DNA from: Bog-756 sp963833585
GTDB taxonomy: Bacteria > Actinomycetota > Acidimicrobiia > Acidimicrobiales > RAAP-2
Assembly (NCBI GenBank): GCA_963833585.1
Contig: CAWHYF010000006.1
Coordinates: 496,001-560,000, forward strand
Direction of reading: 5' to 3'
DNA length: 64,000 nt
The number at the start of each line of letters is the position of its first letter. The stretch's first letter is position 1. A model generated the notes under the pieces. The model did no database searches. It was not told the origin of the DNA and worked only from the letters and a program-made list of their open reading frames with translations. The translations under genes were made by a program, and so were the position numbers. Below, one piece after another: positions 8,242 to 17,912 of this stretch.

Positions 8242-10470
8242 GTGCCAGGGGAGACAGAGGGCTTCTCACCCAGACTGGTGGACAGCCTGGTCGATGCATT
8301 GGTGGTGATCGACGACAACGGGCGGATGCTCTACGCCAACCCGGCCCTCGGTCGGCTCCTGGGCTGGGATGTCCGGGAACTGTTCGGTCAGCCCTTCGTC
8401 GACTTCCTCCCCGAGCGGGTGCGGGACGGGTACGCCGAGCTGTTCCAGGACTGGATGGACGCCGATCCACCCCCACGGAGCCCTGGGCCGACCCGCATCG
8501 CCATGTTGCGGGTGGATGGGGCCGAGGTACCCGTCGACGTCGGAACGTTCCTGGTGGCGCCGGCCCGGGGACCCCGTCTGGTCGTGGCGGCGCTGTGGGA
8601 CGCCAAGCTGCGACTGGACCCGGAGCACTACCAGCAGGTCGCCGACGACCTGATGGAATTCCTCGCCGGGGCTTCGGGGAGACCGGACGAGGTGGTCCCC
8701 CACCTGCTCGAGATCATCGCCACCCGACTCGAATTCGAGTGTGCCGTGGCTTGGAGGTGGGACGAACCCTCCCAGGTGCTCCGCTGCGAGCACACGTGGC
8801 TCGACGACCGCTCGCCGGCATCGGCGCTGACCGAGGTCTCGGCCCGTATGACCATGCCGGCCGGTCAGGAACTGGCCGGTTCGGTGGTGACGTCCGAGGA
8901 GGCCCAGTGGCACGGGAAGCTCGGCGACCTTCGGTCGCTCCGACGATACGAGGCCATCGTGGAGGGGGGACTGGAATGTGCCTTCGTCTTCCCGATCCGG
9001 ACCAGAGAGCGGCTGATCGGCGTCATCGAGCTCTTCAGCACTGTCCCCAGACGTCCCGATCGTGCCCTGTTCACCGCCGTGGCCGACATCGGATCCCGAT
9101 TGGGAGAGTTCATCGAACGGCTCGAGCTCGAGTGGCAACGCAATGATCTCATCGAGCAGCTCGAACGTTCGAGGAAGCACCAGGATTTCCTCCTTCGAGC
9201 CAACCTGGCCCTGGCCGATGCCGGCCACTTCCAGGAGGCGGTGCTCAAGCTGGCCGAAGTGGCGGTCCCGGCCCTCGGGGACATCTGCCTCATCGACGTC
9301 CTCGGCCCGGAAGGCCAGCTGACCCGCCTGGCGGCGAGGCACGCCGACCCCGGTCGCCAGTACCTTGCCAGTCAACTGATCAACCATCCGCCCGACCTGT
9401 CGGGCGACCACCCGGCCGCCCGCGCCGTGCGGACCGGTGAGCCGCAGTGGTCCCCGGTCATGCCCTCGGATTTCATGGTCAGCACCACACAGACCAGCGA
9501 GCACTTCGAGCTCACGCAACGCCTGCACTTCAGCGCCTACGTCTCGGTGCCGCTCATCGCCGCCGATGAGGTCATCGGAGCCGTCACGGTGGTCAGTACG
9601 GACTCGGACCGCGGTATCGGTGACGATGTCCTGCCCCGGGCCAGGGATCTGGCGGCCCAGGTGGCCAGGGCCATCGAGCGGGCCCGCACCGCCGATGAGC
9701 AGTCGGGCATTGCGCGGCGGCTCCAGACCAGTCTCCTTCCCGCCCCCCCACGGGAGATACCCGGACTCGATATCGCCGTCCGGTACGAGGCCAGCGAACG
9801 GAGCGCCGAAGTCGGTGGGGACTTCTACGACGTCGTCCCACTCGCCGATGGGCGGTTCGCCCTGGCCATCGGAGACGTCGAGGGACACGACATCGCGGCC
9901 GCAACCCTGATGGGTCAGTTGCGTAGTGCCATGCGGGCCTTCCTGTTGTTGGATCCGGATCCGAGCCTGGTCCTGGGCCGCCTCGACGCCTTCATGGCCG
10001 AACAGCCGGTCGACCGCCTGGCCACCTGCGCCCTTTCGGTCCTCGACGTCCAATCGGGCCGGTTGGAGGTGGCCACCGCTGGCCACCCACCACCCATCGG
10101 CGGCAGCCCCGGAGCGACCTTTGCGCCGCTCTCGATCGTTCCGGGCCCACCTCTCGGCCTCGGCCTCGGCCCCTGCCCCCTCCACCGACTGACCTGCACC
10201 ACCGATTCGGTGCTGGTCTTCTACACCGACGGGCTCGTCGATGTCTGCCGGCCCGGCGGGCCCGAGCCCTTGCTCACCTTGGTCGACACCATCGCCGCCC
10301 ACGCCGATGAGTCATCCGAGAAGTTGAGCGACCGGATCCTCGACGATCAGGCGGCACACCAGGTCATCCAAGATGACATTGCGCTCCTCGTCGTGAAGCG
10401 GACGGCGGGGCACCACATCCCCGGCGTCACTCGGACCAGCCGGGATCCCACTCGCCCACCCAGTCGGTGA
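8242..10470 (+). CDS. PAS-GAF-GAF PP2C-type serine phosphatase (RsbU/SpoIIE family)
   Basis: 742-residue cytoplasmic sensor phosphatase that in this family dephosphorylates an STAS anti-anti-sigma factor. Order: PAS domain (VDALVVIDDNGRMLYANPALGR, about residues 14-120), a GAF domain (about 140-295), a short coiled linker ending LIEQLERSRKHQDFLL, a second GAF domain (about 320-480), then the SpoIIE/PP2C domain beginning IARRLQTSLLP. That domain carries metal-binding EVGGDFYDVV, IGDVEGHDIAAA, FYTDGLVD and QDDIALLVVKR. GTG 8242 was chosen because AGGAGG at 8226-8231 precedes it; an in-frame GTG at 8131 would add low-complexity residues. Its 3' end overlaps by 44 bases the opposite-strand STAS gene, its likely substrate. 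The signal sensed is unknown. Confidence 0.9.
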   Translation: MPGETEGFSPRLVDSLVDALVVIDDNGRMLYANPALGRLLGWDVRELFGQPFVDFLPERVRDGYAELFQDWMDADPPPRSPGPTRIAMLRVDGAEVPVDVGTFLVAPARGPRLVVAALWDAKLRLDPEHYQQVADDLMEFLAGASGRPDEVVPHLLEIIATRLEFECAVAWRWDEPSQVLRCEHTWLDDRSPASALTEVSARMTMPAGQELAGSVVTSEEAQWHGKLGDLRSLRRYEAIVEGGLECAFVFPIRTRERLIGVIELFSTVPRRPDRALFTAVADIGSRLGEFIERLELEWQRNDLIEQLERSRKHQDFLLRANLALADAGHFQEAVLKLAEVAVPALGDICLIDVLGPEGQLTRLAARHADPGRQYLASQLINHPPDLSGDHPAARAVRTGEPQWSPVMPSDFMVSTTQTSEHFELTQRLHFSAYVSVPLIAADEVIGAVTVVSTDSDRGIGDDVLPRARDLAAQVARAIERARTADEQSGIARRLQTSLLPAPPREIPGLDIAVRYEASERSAEVGGDFYDVVPLADGRFALAIGDVEGHDIAAATLMGQLRSAMRAFLLLDPDPSLVLGRLDAFMAEQPVDRLATCALSVLDVQSGRLEVATAGHPPPIGGSPGATFAPLSIVPGPPLGLGLGPCPLHRLTCTTDSVLVFYTDGLVDVCRPGGPEPLLTLVDTIAAHADESSEKLSDRILDDQAAHQVIQDDIALLVVKRTAGHHIPGVTRTSRDPTRPPSR

Positions 10471-10747
10471 CCCCGGTCAGCTCCAGCAACCGAAGGACCT
10501 GGGGTTGGGGTCGCACGACCACCAAGGAGGTACCGGATGCCGCCAGTCGCTGGCGGGCCCGGGCAATGGCACCGATCCCAGAGCTGTCCATGAAGGTGAG
10601 CCCGGCGAGATCGATCACGACTTCCGACCCGGCGAGGCCGTCCAACCACTCGGCGAGCCCGGCCGCGCTGGCCAGGTCGAGTTCTCCGTCGAGGGCCACC
10701 AGATGCACGTCCCCGAGCGACCTCGCCGTCCTGGAGAATTCCCTCAC
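10427..10747 (-). CDS. STAS-domain anti-anti-sigma factor
   Basis: 106-residue STAS protein of the SpoIIAA/RsbV kind. The sequence LVALDGELDLASAAGLAEWL is the N-terminal strand-helix, and VIDLAGLTFMDSSGIGAI carries the conserved DSSG whose serine is the phosphorylation site in this family. The GTG at 10747 is preceded by GGAAGGAGCGG; longer in-frame starts upstream give arginine-proline-rich text. It faces the PP2C phosphatase tail to tail and the two coding ends overlap, so the two probably form one partner-switching module. No anti-sigma kinase or target sigma factor lies nearby, so the downstream output is unknown. Confidence 0.85.
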   Translation of the reverse strand: MREFSRTARSLGDVHLVALDGELDLASAAGLAEWLDGLAGSEVVIDLAGLTFMDSSGIGAIARARQRLAASGTSLVVVRPQPQVLRLLELTGVTDWVGEWDPGWSE

Positions 10748-10944
10748 GACCGCTCCTTCCCCCAAGTGGATTGGTGGATCTCGCCGACTCTGGCCGGAGA
10801 CTACCCGGGCGGTGGGAACCGGGAACCCCGACGGTTCTGTCGCTCGGCGTGATCCCGGTCGTCGGCAGTCGGCACCCCGGCCTTTGACCCGGTCGGAGGG
10901 CAATTCGCTGGTTCCGAATCCCCGGCAGCGGGTAGGGATACACG

Positions 10945-11157
10945 ATGACCAGCACCCACCGAGATGACCCGTCGCTCGATGAACAGCTGGGATCGCCCGG
11001 TCTGACGCTGGAGGCGGGTTGGCTCACCGGAGTCTTCCTCGGATTTGCCGCCATCGTCGTCCTCGTCCACCGGAGGACCCGCCGCCGGCGGCGGGCGGAC
11101 CGGGCTCGGCCTGGGCACTCACCCGCAGCCCCGATTGACGAGGGCCGGCGCGGGTAG
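10945..11157 (+). CDS. Small single-pass membrane protein
   Basis: 70-residue protein. Residues 25-42 (WLTGVFLGFAAIVVLV) form one membrane segment, followed at once by HRRTRRRRRADR, a strong positive stretch that would stay in the cytoplasm. AGGGA lies six bases before the ATG. It ends about ten bases before the CYTH-CHAD gene, so the two may be translated together. No family is recognised. Size and GC-rich context leave some doubt that it is expressed. Confidence 0.5.
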   Translation: MTSTHRDDPSLDEQLGSPGLTLEAGWLTGVFLGFAAIVVLVHRRTRRRRRADRARPGHSPAAPIDEGRRG

Positions 11158-11167
11158 GTCTGTGGTG

Positions 11168-12691
11168 GTGAGTTCTGCCGGGACGTCGGAGCGAGAGGTC
11201 AAATGGGACGTCGACCCGGACTTCGTGCTGCCCGACTTCCGTGACCTGGTGGGACAGACCACCCAGCTGGGGGAGCAAGAGCTGCAGGCCGCCTACTTCG
11301 ACACCTCGGACCTCCGGTTGTGGAGCCGGCGGATCACCCTGCGCCACCGGCAAGGGGAAGGACCGCCTCCGGGGACCTGGATCCTCGAGCTGCCCGTTTC
11401 CACGTCGGGGGACGTGCCCGAGCGATCCGAGTTGACGTGGCCGGGACCCCGCGACGCCGTGCCGGGCGAAGCCCGCAGGATCATCCGAGGCATCGTGCGA
11501 CACGAGTGGCTGGCGCCGATCGTCGAGATCGAGAGTCGGCGACGTCGGATCGCCCTCCTCGGCGATGATGGTTCACCCCTCGGGGAGTTGGATGATGACT
11601 GGGTGACGGTGCACGGCGGCTCGCGTGACGGGCTCCGGTTCCGCCAGATCGAATTCGAGCTGGAAGATGCAGGTGCCGGTCTGCTCGAGGGGGTCACCGG
11701 ACGCCTGCGCTCCGCCGGAGCGGACCCCTCGGCCCCGGGTCCCAATCTGCAGCGCGCCCTCGACGACGAACTGGGGCGGGATTCGCTCCCTCCGCTCGAC
11801 GGCCGGTCGACAGTCGGCGACCTGATCCGCCAGAGCCTCGGTGGGGGGCTGCAGCGGATCGGCCACCACGACTACCGCCTGCGGCTGCGTCACCGAGATC
11901 CCGCCGCGGTGGACATCCACAAGTGCCAGGTGGCGGTCCGTCGTCTCCGGTCCGAGCTCAGGACCCTCGGACCGGCCCTGGACCCGGTTTGGCTGCGCCA
12001 CCTCCGGACGGACCTGCAGTGGGTGGGCTCGGCGCTCGGGGCCGTCCGCGACCTGGACGTCCTCGACAACTACCTCCATCGAAGCCGGGCGGAGGGATTG
12101 GGTGATCCCGAGGGCATCGCCCTCCTGGCGTCGGAGGTCAGGCGGTCCCGACTCCCCACCGTGGAGGCGTTGGACAAGGTGTTGCAGAGTGACCGCTATC
12201 TCACCCTCCTGGACAAGTTGCACGCCGCGTCGTCTGCTCCGCCCTTCCTCAGGGACCCGCCCGCCGTCCCGTCAGCCGACGACCCGGCCAAGGAGCGGAT
12301 CCCGGCGATGGTCTCCCGACCCTGGCAACAGCTCCGCAAGGAGGCGGAGCGAGCCAGAAGATCGCCCTCCGACCATCGGCTCCACCGGGTCCGCGTCCGG
12401 GCGAAGCAGGTGCGTTACGCCGCCGCGCTGGCCGAGCCGGTCATCGGAAGGGCGGCGCGCCGGTCGGCGGCGGGCGCCAAGGAGCTCCAAAGGATCCTCG
12501 GCGACCACCGGGACGCGGTGGTGGGCGAACGGTGGCTTCGCGACCAGCTGGGCATTGGACTACCCATGGCCGACTTTGCCGCCGGGCAACTGAGCGCGGA
12601 CTTGGCGGTCCGCCGGCACCGGGCGCGCCGCCACTGGCGGAAGGCCTGGAAGCAGACGAACCGGTCCCCGGTCGGTCTGTGGGTGCCTTGA
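11168..12691 (+). CDS. CYTH-CHAD domain protein
   Basis: 507-residue protein. The N-terminal 200 residues are a CYTH domain (triphosphate tunnel fold): EREVKWDVD, AAYFDTSDLRLWSRRITLRHR, WILELPV, IVEIESRRRRIAL and FRQIEFEL. The C-terminal 280 residues are a CHAD domain, an alpha-helical bundle rich in histidine and arginine (IHKCQVAVRRLRSELRTL, DLDVLDNYL, HRLHRVRVRAKQVRYAA, LGDHRDAVVG). CYTH enzymes act on triphosphates and CHAD domains bind polyphosphate in characterised examples, so a role in polyphosphate handling is likely. GTG codons at 11162, 11165 and 11168 are all possible starts. A divergent STAS gene and a following YihY gene give no further clue. Confidence 0.85.
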   Translation: MSSAGTSEREVKWDVDPDFVLPDFRDLVGQTTQLGEQELQAAYFDTSDLRLWSRRITLRHRQGEGPPPGTWILELPVSTSGDVPERSELTWPGPRDAVPGEARRIIRGIVRHEWLAPIVEIESRRRRIALLGDDGSPLGELDDDWVTVHGGSRDGLRFRQIEFELEDAGAGLLEGVTGRLRSAGADPSAPGPNLQRALDDELGRDSLPPLDGRSTVGDLIRQSLGGGLQRIGHHDYRLRLRHRDPAAVDIHKCQVAVRRLRSELRTLGPALDPVWLRHLRTDLQWVGSALGAVRDLDVLDNYLHRSRAEGLGDPEGIALLASEVRRSRLPTVEALDKVLQSDRYLTLLDKLHAASSAPPFLRDPPAVPSADDPAKERIPAMVSRPWQQLRKEAERARRSPSDHRLHRVRVRAKQVRYAAALAEPVIGRAARRSAAGAKELQRILGDHRDAVVGERWLRDQLGIGLPMADFAAGQLSADLAVRRHRARRHWRKAWKQTNRSPVGLWVP

Positions 12692-12752
12692 GGGGGCCCC
12701 GGGCACCCATCCCCGCCGCTCGGCGGCGGGCGACCCTGCTGGGTCCCGGCAG

Positions 12753-13800
12753 ATGAAGGCCTTCGGCGGCCTGGTGGCCGGCCTCGACCATTGGCAGAGG
12801 TCACACCGGCCGGCGGCGGTCCTCTACGGAGTGGCCAAGAAGTTCGGGGACGACGATGCCAACCAGTTCGTGGTGGCGCTCGGGTGGTACGGGTTCGTGG
12901 CCATCTACCCCCTCCTGCTCGTGGTCACCGCGGTGCTCGGGTTCATCGGGGCGCCCGTCACTCGGTCATCGGCTGGTCGTCACCCTCCATCACTTCCCGG
13001 TGATCGGTACCCAGTTCAACCCCGGGCACGGATCGGACAGTCTGCACGGGAGTGTGACCGGACTGGTGATCGGCCTGGTCGGCCTGCTGTACGGGGCGCA
13101 AGGCGTCACCCAGACGGCCCAGCGGGCCATGGTCCGGGTCTGGAACGTACCCCGACCGGAGGTGCCCGGATTCCTGCCCCGACTGGCCCGGAGCCTGGCT
13201 GGGTTGGGCGTCATCGGCGGCGCCTTCGTCCTCAACGCCGGGGCCGCCACCTTGGCCACCGGCTCGGATGTGGCCGTCGGGCGGCGGGTCGTCGTGCTGC
13301 TGAGCATGGTGGTGGTCAACGCCGTCCTCTACCTGCTCGCCTTCCGGGTGCTCACCCCCACCACGATCGGCAGTCGGGGGCTGGTCCCGGGGGCCTCGGC
13401 CGCCTCGGTCGGCTTCACCTTCCTGATCACGGTGGGCTCCGGCGTGGTCCAGCACCAGATCCAGCACAGCTCAGCCACCTATGGGCAGTTCGCCGTCGTG
13501 ATCGGCCTGGTCGGGTTCCTCTTCCTCCTGGCCAAGATCAGCCTCTACGGTGCGGAACTCAATCCCGTCCTGTCTCGAGGCCTCTGGCCCCGAGCCGTCC
13601 GGGAGACCGATCCGACCGAGGCCGACCAGCGGGCGGTCCACCACGGTGCCCAACAGAGGCTCCGACCCCCGGACCGCCAGGTCGGCGCCGGATCGCAGCA
13701 GGCGGACGCCACCGGAGGTGGGGCGGGGGACCGGACACCGGGTTCGACCTCGCCGCCGTCCCGGGCGGGGCGGGACCGGGACGAGCCGGTTCCGGCATGA
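12753..13800 (+). CDS. YihY/BrkB-family (UPF0761) membrane protein (frame slip near 12954)
   Basis: Integral membrane protein of about 348 residues once the frame is joined. It starts MKAFGGLVAGLDHWQRSHRP and has the family features FVVALGWYGFVAIYPLLLV, GLLYGAQGVTQTAQRAM, several later membrane helices and FLFLLAKISLYGAELNPVLSRGL. The frame moves by one base at a C run near 12954-12956. Dropping one C gives GAPSLGHRLVVTLHHFPVIG. The last 60 residues are a hydrophilic proline and glycine-rich tail. The molecular role of this family is unsettled despite an old ribonuclease BN label. Confidence 0.8.
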
Positions 13801-13942
13801 GAGGATTGGGCCATCGGCCGGCGGAGGAAGAGACCCCGGAAGGGCCCACTCCGGCACGGATCGCATCGGACCCACCGCGTGGCGCGGGATCCGCTTCGGC
13901 GTCGTCGGCGTCGTGATTGTCCGGAGACGAACGGGAACCATC

Positions 13943-14158
13943 ATGCTCACCCCTGAAAGCTTCAATCGCATCCGAGAGGCCGCCTTGGCCTGGGGTGATG
14001 CCCGCGAACGGGTTGGTGTCCTCCGGGCCCTCGCCGAAGCCGCCCCGTCCCCGGCGAACCAGGACGCCCTACGGCAGGCGGAGACCGAAGCGGGACGGGT
14101 CCTCGCCGGGTTCAACGCCGCCCTGGGCGGGGCCGACATCACGCCGTCACCGACCTGA
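13943..14158 (+). CDS. Hypothetical small helical protein
   Basis: 71-residue acidic, alanine-rich protein, probably two helices (ESFNRIREAALAWGDARERVG and NQDALRQAETEAGRVLAGF). No signal peptide, membrane segment or known motif. The ATG at 13943 has only a weak GGGAACC upstream. It lies between the YihY gene and a convergent CoA-transferase gene. The amino-acid make-up looks protein-like rather than random GC-rich text, which is the main support. Confidence 0.4.
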   Translation: MLTPESFNRIREAALAWGDARERVGVLRALAEAAPSPANQDALRQAETEAGRVLAGFNAALGGADITPSPT

Positions 14159-14253
14159 ACGGGTCGTGACGCCCACCCACGGGCTCCTGAGGCCCGGGCG
14201 GGGACGGGTGGCGACGACCCGGGCCTCCCCCCGACGGTCCGATCCACCGACGC

Positions 14254-15477
14254 TCAGGCCACGACGCCCTCGACCTTGAGTTCGACCATGGCCTCGGCGT
14301 CATAGTCCACGCTGGCCAGGATCTCCTCGCAGTGCTCGTTGAACTCGGGCGCCCGCCGGGGTGGGGCCGGCGCCCCACCGAACTGCACCGGGGTGGTCAC
14401 CAGCCGGAAGGGCACCCCCTCGGCGGTCTGGGTCTCACCCACGTAGCCGTTGGCCACGACCTGGGGATCGGTGACCGCCTCCAGGCTGTCCTGGGCGAAC
14501 GACCACTGTCCCCCGAAGGTGGCCAGGCGTTCCCGCCACACCTCGAGCGGCGCGCCGGCGAAGATCTCGGCCAGGATGGCGCGGGCGGCTCCGGCGTTGG
14601 CGGACAACAGCTCGTGGCTCGTGAACCGCTGGTCGGTGACCAGATCCTCACGCCCCACGGCGCGGCAGGCTCCCGGCCAGTAGTGAAACCCCTGGAGACA
14701 TGAGAAGGCCAGGAACCGGCCGTCTTGGGTCTTGTAGGTACCGACCAACGGGTTGGACGGACCCCCTCCGCCCGAGCCGGCGGGCGGACGCCAGGGGTGC
14801 TGCGTCTGGAGGGAGAGGGCCACGGCCGGGCTCATGGCCCACAGCCCGACGCCGAGAAGGGAGACATCCACCGTGACCGCCTCGCCGGTTCGTTCCCGGT
14901 GGAAGAGGGCCCCCATGATTCCCCCGGCGATGGTCATGCCGCCGATGGAGTCTCCGTAGCCGGGGGCGGGCTGAACGGTGAGGCCTTCGGCGTCGGAGGG
15001 CGTACAGCCCATGGCGCTGGCGCCACGGCACCAGTAGCTGAGGAAGTCATACCCTCCCTTGTCGGCCTCGGGACCACGCTCCCCGCCCCCGGTGCCGGCG
15101 ACGTAGACGATGTCGGGGTTGTGCCGCCGGATGTCGTCGGGCTCCATGCGAAGCCGCTTGCGCACGCCGGGGAGTTTGTTGGTGAGGAACACATCACAGG
15201 TGGCGGCCAGCCTGTAGACCAGCTCGGCGCCCTTCTCGGTGGTCAGGTCGACGCCGATGCTCTTCTTTCCCCGGTTGGCGTGTTCGAGGAGGACATGCAC
15301 CGGGCCGGCCATGGCCATGACCCCGCTCGAGGCCAGGCCACGCATGGCGTCGCCCCGCTCCACGTGCTCGATCTTGATGACCTCGGCGCCCCAATCGGCC
15401 AGGATGGCCGAGGCGGCGGGGACAAAGGTGTGCTCGGCCACCTCGAGGATGCGCACGCCCTTCATGATCTCGGTCAA
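14254..15477 (-). CDS. CaiB/BaiF-family (class III) CoA-transferase
   Basis: Enzyme of about 407 residues that moves CoA between carboxylic acids. Features: LEVAEHTFVPAASAILADWGAEVIKIEH at the N-terminus, NRGKKSIGVDL, a lysine/glycine-rich KGGYDFLSYW region and GYGDSIGGMTIAGGIMGAL, whose aspartate matches the catalytic residue of the family; later DVSLLGVGLWAMSP and SNPLVGTYKTQDGRF. The TTG at 15477 follows GGGAGGGG and is taken as start; an ATG four codons on is possible. It resembles the CoA-transferase at 31.8 kb (LEVAAWTFVPA). The acyl-CoA ligase gene downstream on the same strand suggests joint work on a carboxylic acid. Confidence 0.88.
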   Translation of the reverse strand: MTEIMKGVRILEVAEHTFVPAASAILADWGAEVIKIEHVERGDAMRGLASSGVMAMAGPVHVLLEHANRGKKSIGVDLTTEKGAELVYRLAATCDVFLTNKLPGVRKRLRMEPDDIRRHNPDIVYVAGTGGGERGPEADKGGYDFLSYWCRGASAMGCTPSDAEGLTVQPAPGYGDSIGGMTIAGGIMGALFHRERTGEAVTVDVSLLGVGLWAMSPAVALSLQTQHPWRPPAGSGGGGPSNPLVGTYKTQDGRFLAFSCLQGFHYWPGACRAVGREDLVTDQRFTSHELLSANAGAARAILAEIFAGAPLEVWRERLATFGGQWSFAQDSLEAVTDPQVVANGYVGETQTAEGVPFRLVTTPVQFGGAPAPPRRAPEFNEHCEEILASVDYDAEAMVELKVEGVVA

Positions 15478-15674
15478 GTGGACCCCTCCCTGCGATCTAC
15501 GTCTGCTCATCGGACGACAGAGGTTCTAGCAGGCACCTCGGGGCCGCGAGGTTCTCGACCAGCGGTCAGTCAGAGGGACCCTGCGGCTCCGGCCCATCCG
15601 ATCGCCCCCGCCGCGCCACGCTGCAGGTGGAGGCCACGACCGCGACCACCCCGGGGTCCGGACCGCCCGGGCTC

Positions 15675-15971
15675 CTACCGAGGGGTGACCCAGACCGACC
15701 CACCGTCCACGTCACTCCGATCCTCGGGATTTGCACCCGTTCGGCTCACTTCGCCGTCCGGGACCAATTCCGGAGTGGCAATGGTGCGTCGGCCTCGTCG
15801 ATGCCCGAGCATCCGGTGCCAGAAGTCGGCCTCCTGCTGCGCCGATTCGGAACTCTCGATCCGGCCGGTCTGCATAGCCCGATGGTGCCGGATCGAGCCG
15901 ACCAGCACCGGGAGGGTGGCGATCACGACCGCCAGCACCATGAGCGGAATGATGATTGCTAGGACGGACAT
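15675..15971 (-). CDS. Small single-pass membrane protein
   Basis: 98-residue protein. Residues 2-25 form a membrane helix (SVLAIIIPLMVLAVVIATLPVLVG), followed by a basic cytoplasmic region (SIRHHRAMQTGR) and a hydrophilic tail. The ATG at 15971 opens exactly at the hydrophobic stretch. A purine-rich GAGGAGGAGG is about 30 bases upstream, too far to serve as a ribosome site, so the start is reasonable but not proven. It lies between the CoA-transferase and acyl-CoA ligase genes on the same strand. No family is recognised. Confidence 0.5.
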   Translation of the reverse strand: MSVLAIIIPLMVLAVVIATLPVLVGSIRHHRAMQTGRIESSESAQQEADFWHRMLGHRRGRRTIATPELVPDGEVSRTGANPEDRSDVDGGSVWVTPR

Positions 15972-16080
15972 GGGCGTCGGCTGGCTGGGTAGGCAAGAGC
16001 TCAGCCTCCTCCTCGGTGACTCTGTACCCGGATGGACCGCGGCACAAACCGCCAGGGGCAAGCGACGGCGGTCCCAGGGG

Positions 16081-17688
16081 TCAGCGTTGTCCGGAAGCAG
16101 CCTCCACCCGCTCGTCGGCCATCTGGCGCAGCTGGTTCTTGGCCACCTTGTCCAAGGTGGCCTTGGGGAACTCATCGACCACGTAGACGGCGCGGGGCAC
16201 CTTGAAGTCGGCCAGGTTGGCCGCGCACTGCTCGATGATCGCCTTCTCCAACCGGCTGTCGTCGGCATCGGCGGCCGGGCCCCGCACTACGAAGGCCACG
16301 GGCACCTCATTCAGCATCGGGTGGCTCTGGGCCACCACCGCCACGTCGGCCAGGCCCGGCACCTGGCGACACACGTCCTCGACCTCGCGGGCCGAGACAT
16401 TCTCCCCGCCCACCTTCAGGACGTCTCCGTCCCGGTCGCAGTAGACGAAGTTGCCCCCTTCGGCCATCCGGACGATGTCGCCGGTCTTGAACCAGCCGTC
16501 CTCGGTGAAGCTCTTGGCCATGGCTTCGGGATTGTCGTAGTACTCGTAGAAGAGCTGGATCCCCCTCGTCCCGCGCACCCAGAGCTCCCCCGGCTGCCCG
16601 TCGCGGCAGACCTCGCCGGTGTCCCGGTCGACCACTAGCAGCTCGTAGCCCGGGGTGGGCTTGCCCATCGACCCTTTGGGCACCATCCGGCCCGGGTTGT
16701 CGTTGGTGGCGTGGATCACCGTCTCGGTCATGCCGTAGGCCGGCACCACCCGGAAGCCCAACCACTGCTCCAGTTCCGGGACGATCAGGCCGAACACGCC
16801 CACTTTCACCGAGTGGTCGGGGATGGGCTGACCGGCCAGGGCGTTGTAGACGAAGGGGATGAGGGAGAGGTGGGTGACCCGGTGCTTGAGCACGACCTCC
16901 CAGAACCGCGACGACGAGAACTTGGGCTGCAGCACCACCGTCCCCCCCACCCCGAGCGTGGTCCAGAAAGACCAGCTCTGAGCGTTGACGTGGAAGAAGG
17001 GCAGGAAGACCAGGTAGATGTCGTCGCGCTCCATGGAGATGTTGGTGGGGCCGACCCGTCCGGCCCACAGGGCGTTGGCATGGGTGTGGACCACCGCCTT
17101 GGGCTGGGAGGTGGTCCCCGAGGTGAACAGGATGCCCACCGGAGCCATCGGGTCGGGCTCCCGCTCGCCCAGGTCACCCTCGGGACCGTACAGCGAGTCG
17201 AACCGGTTGGATCCGTGACCGGCCTGGTCGGCGGGGGCCGGCTCGCCGCTGTTGTCCTCGGTGACCACCGTCCACACCAGATCGGGCCCGGCCTCGGCCA
17301 CCAACCCGGCGTACTGGGGTTGGGTGACCGCGCCCACGCATCGGGTCTTGGCGATGAAGAACTCGAGCTCGGCCCGGACCGATCGTGTGTTGGTGGTCAC
17401 CGCCACCGCCCCGAGGGTGGCGCAGGCGTACCAGGCCACCACCATCTCCGGGCAATTGTCGGCGTGGATGAGGACCTTGTCCCCTCGGGTCACCCCCCGA
17501 CCGGCCAGGCCCACCGCCACCTGCCGCACCTCCAGCCAGAACTCGGCGTAGGTCCACTGACGCGACACACCGCTCCGGGGCTCCCAGATCAGGAAGACCT
17601 TGTCGGGCTGGGCGTCGGCCCAGTGCCGCAGTAGCCACGGGATGTCCTGGCCGGCGAACTGGAAAGCTGCTGCCCTCTGCTCGTCCAT
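16081..17688 (-). CDS. AMP-forming acyl-CoA synthetase (ANL superfamily)
   Basis: 535-residue ligase that activates a carboxylic acid with ATP and CoA. Motifs: GILFTSGTTSQPKAVVHTH (phosphate-binding loop), VFLPFFHVNAQ, VVPAYGMTET, GELWVRG, DGWFKTGDIV and KVGGENVSAREVEDV, and near the C-terminus FPKATLDKVAKNQL, where the catalytic lysine is expected. The ATG at 17688 has GGAGGAGA nine bases upstream. The set of motifs is complete, so the enzyme should be active; the substrate cannot be read. It belongs with the CoA-transferase downstream on the same strand. Confidence 0.88.
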   Translation of the reverse strand: MDEQRAAAFQFAGQDIPWLLRHWADAQPDKVFLIWEPRSGVSRQWTYAEFWLEVRQVAVGLAGRGVTRGDKVLIHADNCPEMVVAWYACATLGAVAVTTNTRSVRAELEFFIAKTRCVGAVTQPQYAGLVAEAGPDLVWTVVTEDNSGEPAPADQAGHGSNRFDSLYGPEGDLGEREPDPMAPVGILFTSGTTSQPKAVVHTHANALWAGRVGPTNISMERDDIYLVFLPFFHVNAQSWSFWTTLGVGGTVVLQPKFSSSRFWEVVLKHRVTHLSLIPFVYNALAGQPIPDHSVKVGVFGLIVPELEQWLGFRVVPAYGMTETVIHATNDNPGRMVPKGSMGKPTPGYELLVVDRDTGEVCRDGQPGELWVRGTRGIQLFYEYYDNPEAMAKSFTEDGWFKTGDIVRMAEGGNFVYCDRDGDVLKVGGENVSAREVEDVCRQVPGLADVAVVAQSHPMLNEVPVAFVVRGPAADADDSRLEKAIIEQCAANLADFKVPRAVYVVDEFPKATLDKVAKNQLRQMADERVEAASGQR

Positions 17689-17912
17689 CGGTGCGTCTCC
17701 TCCACCGCCGGTCGGCTCTCGGGCTCCCGGCATCGGCTCGTCGTGTGCGAACTGTTCCTACCACCCCCGCCCGCCCGACTTCCACGGAGCGACCCCGACG
17801 GCGAGCGACGAGGGGCCGGGACCGCCTCACCTCGGGCCGGGATCCGTCAGCAGCGCCGCCCGGCCGGCGCGGACGGCGGACGCCGCTCGCCCGGGACGAA
17901 ACTCGCCCCTGC

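Noticed and set aside
8266..10302. Long minus-strand open frame of 678 residues opposite the PP2C phosphatase
   Set aside because: It mirrors the codon pattern of a clear multi-domain gene and has no recognisable domain; GC-rich DNA keeps this frame open.
14725..16638. Plus-strand frame of 637 residues across the CoA-transferase and ligase region
   Set aside because: It runs antisense to two firmly identified genes and has no family features.
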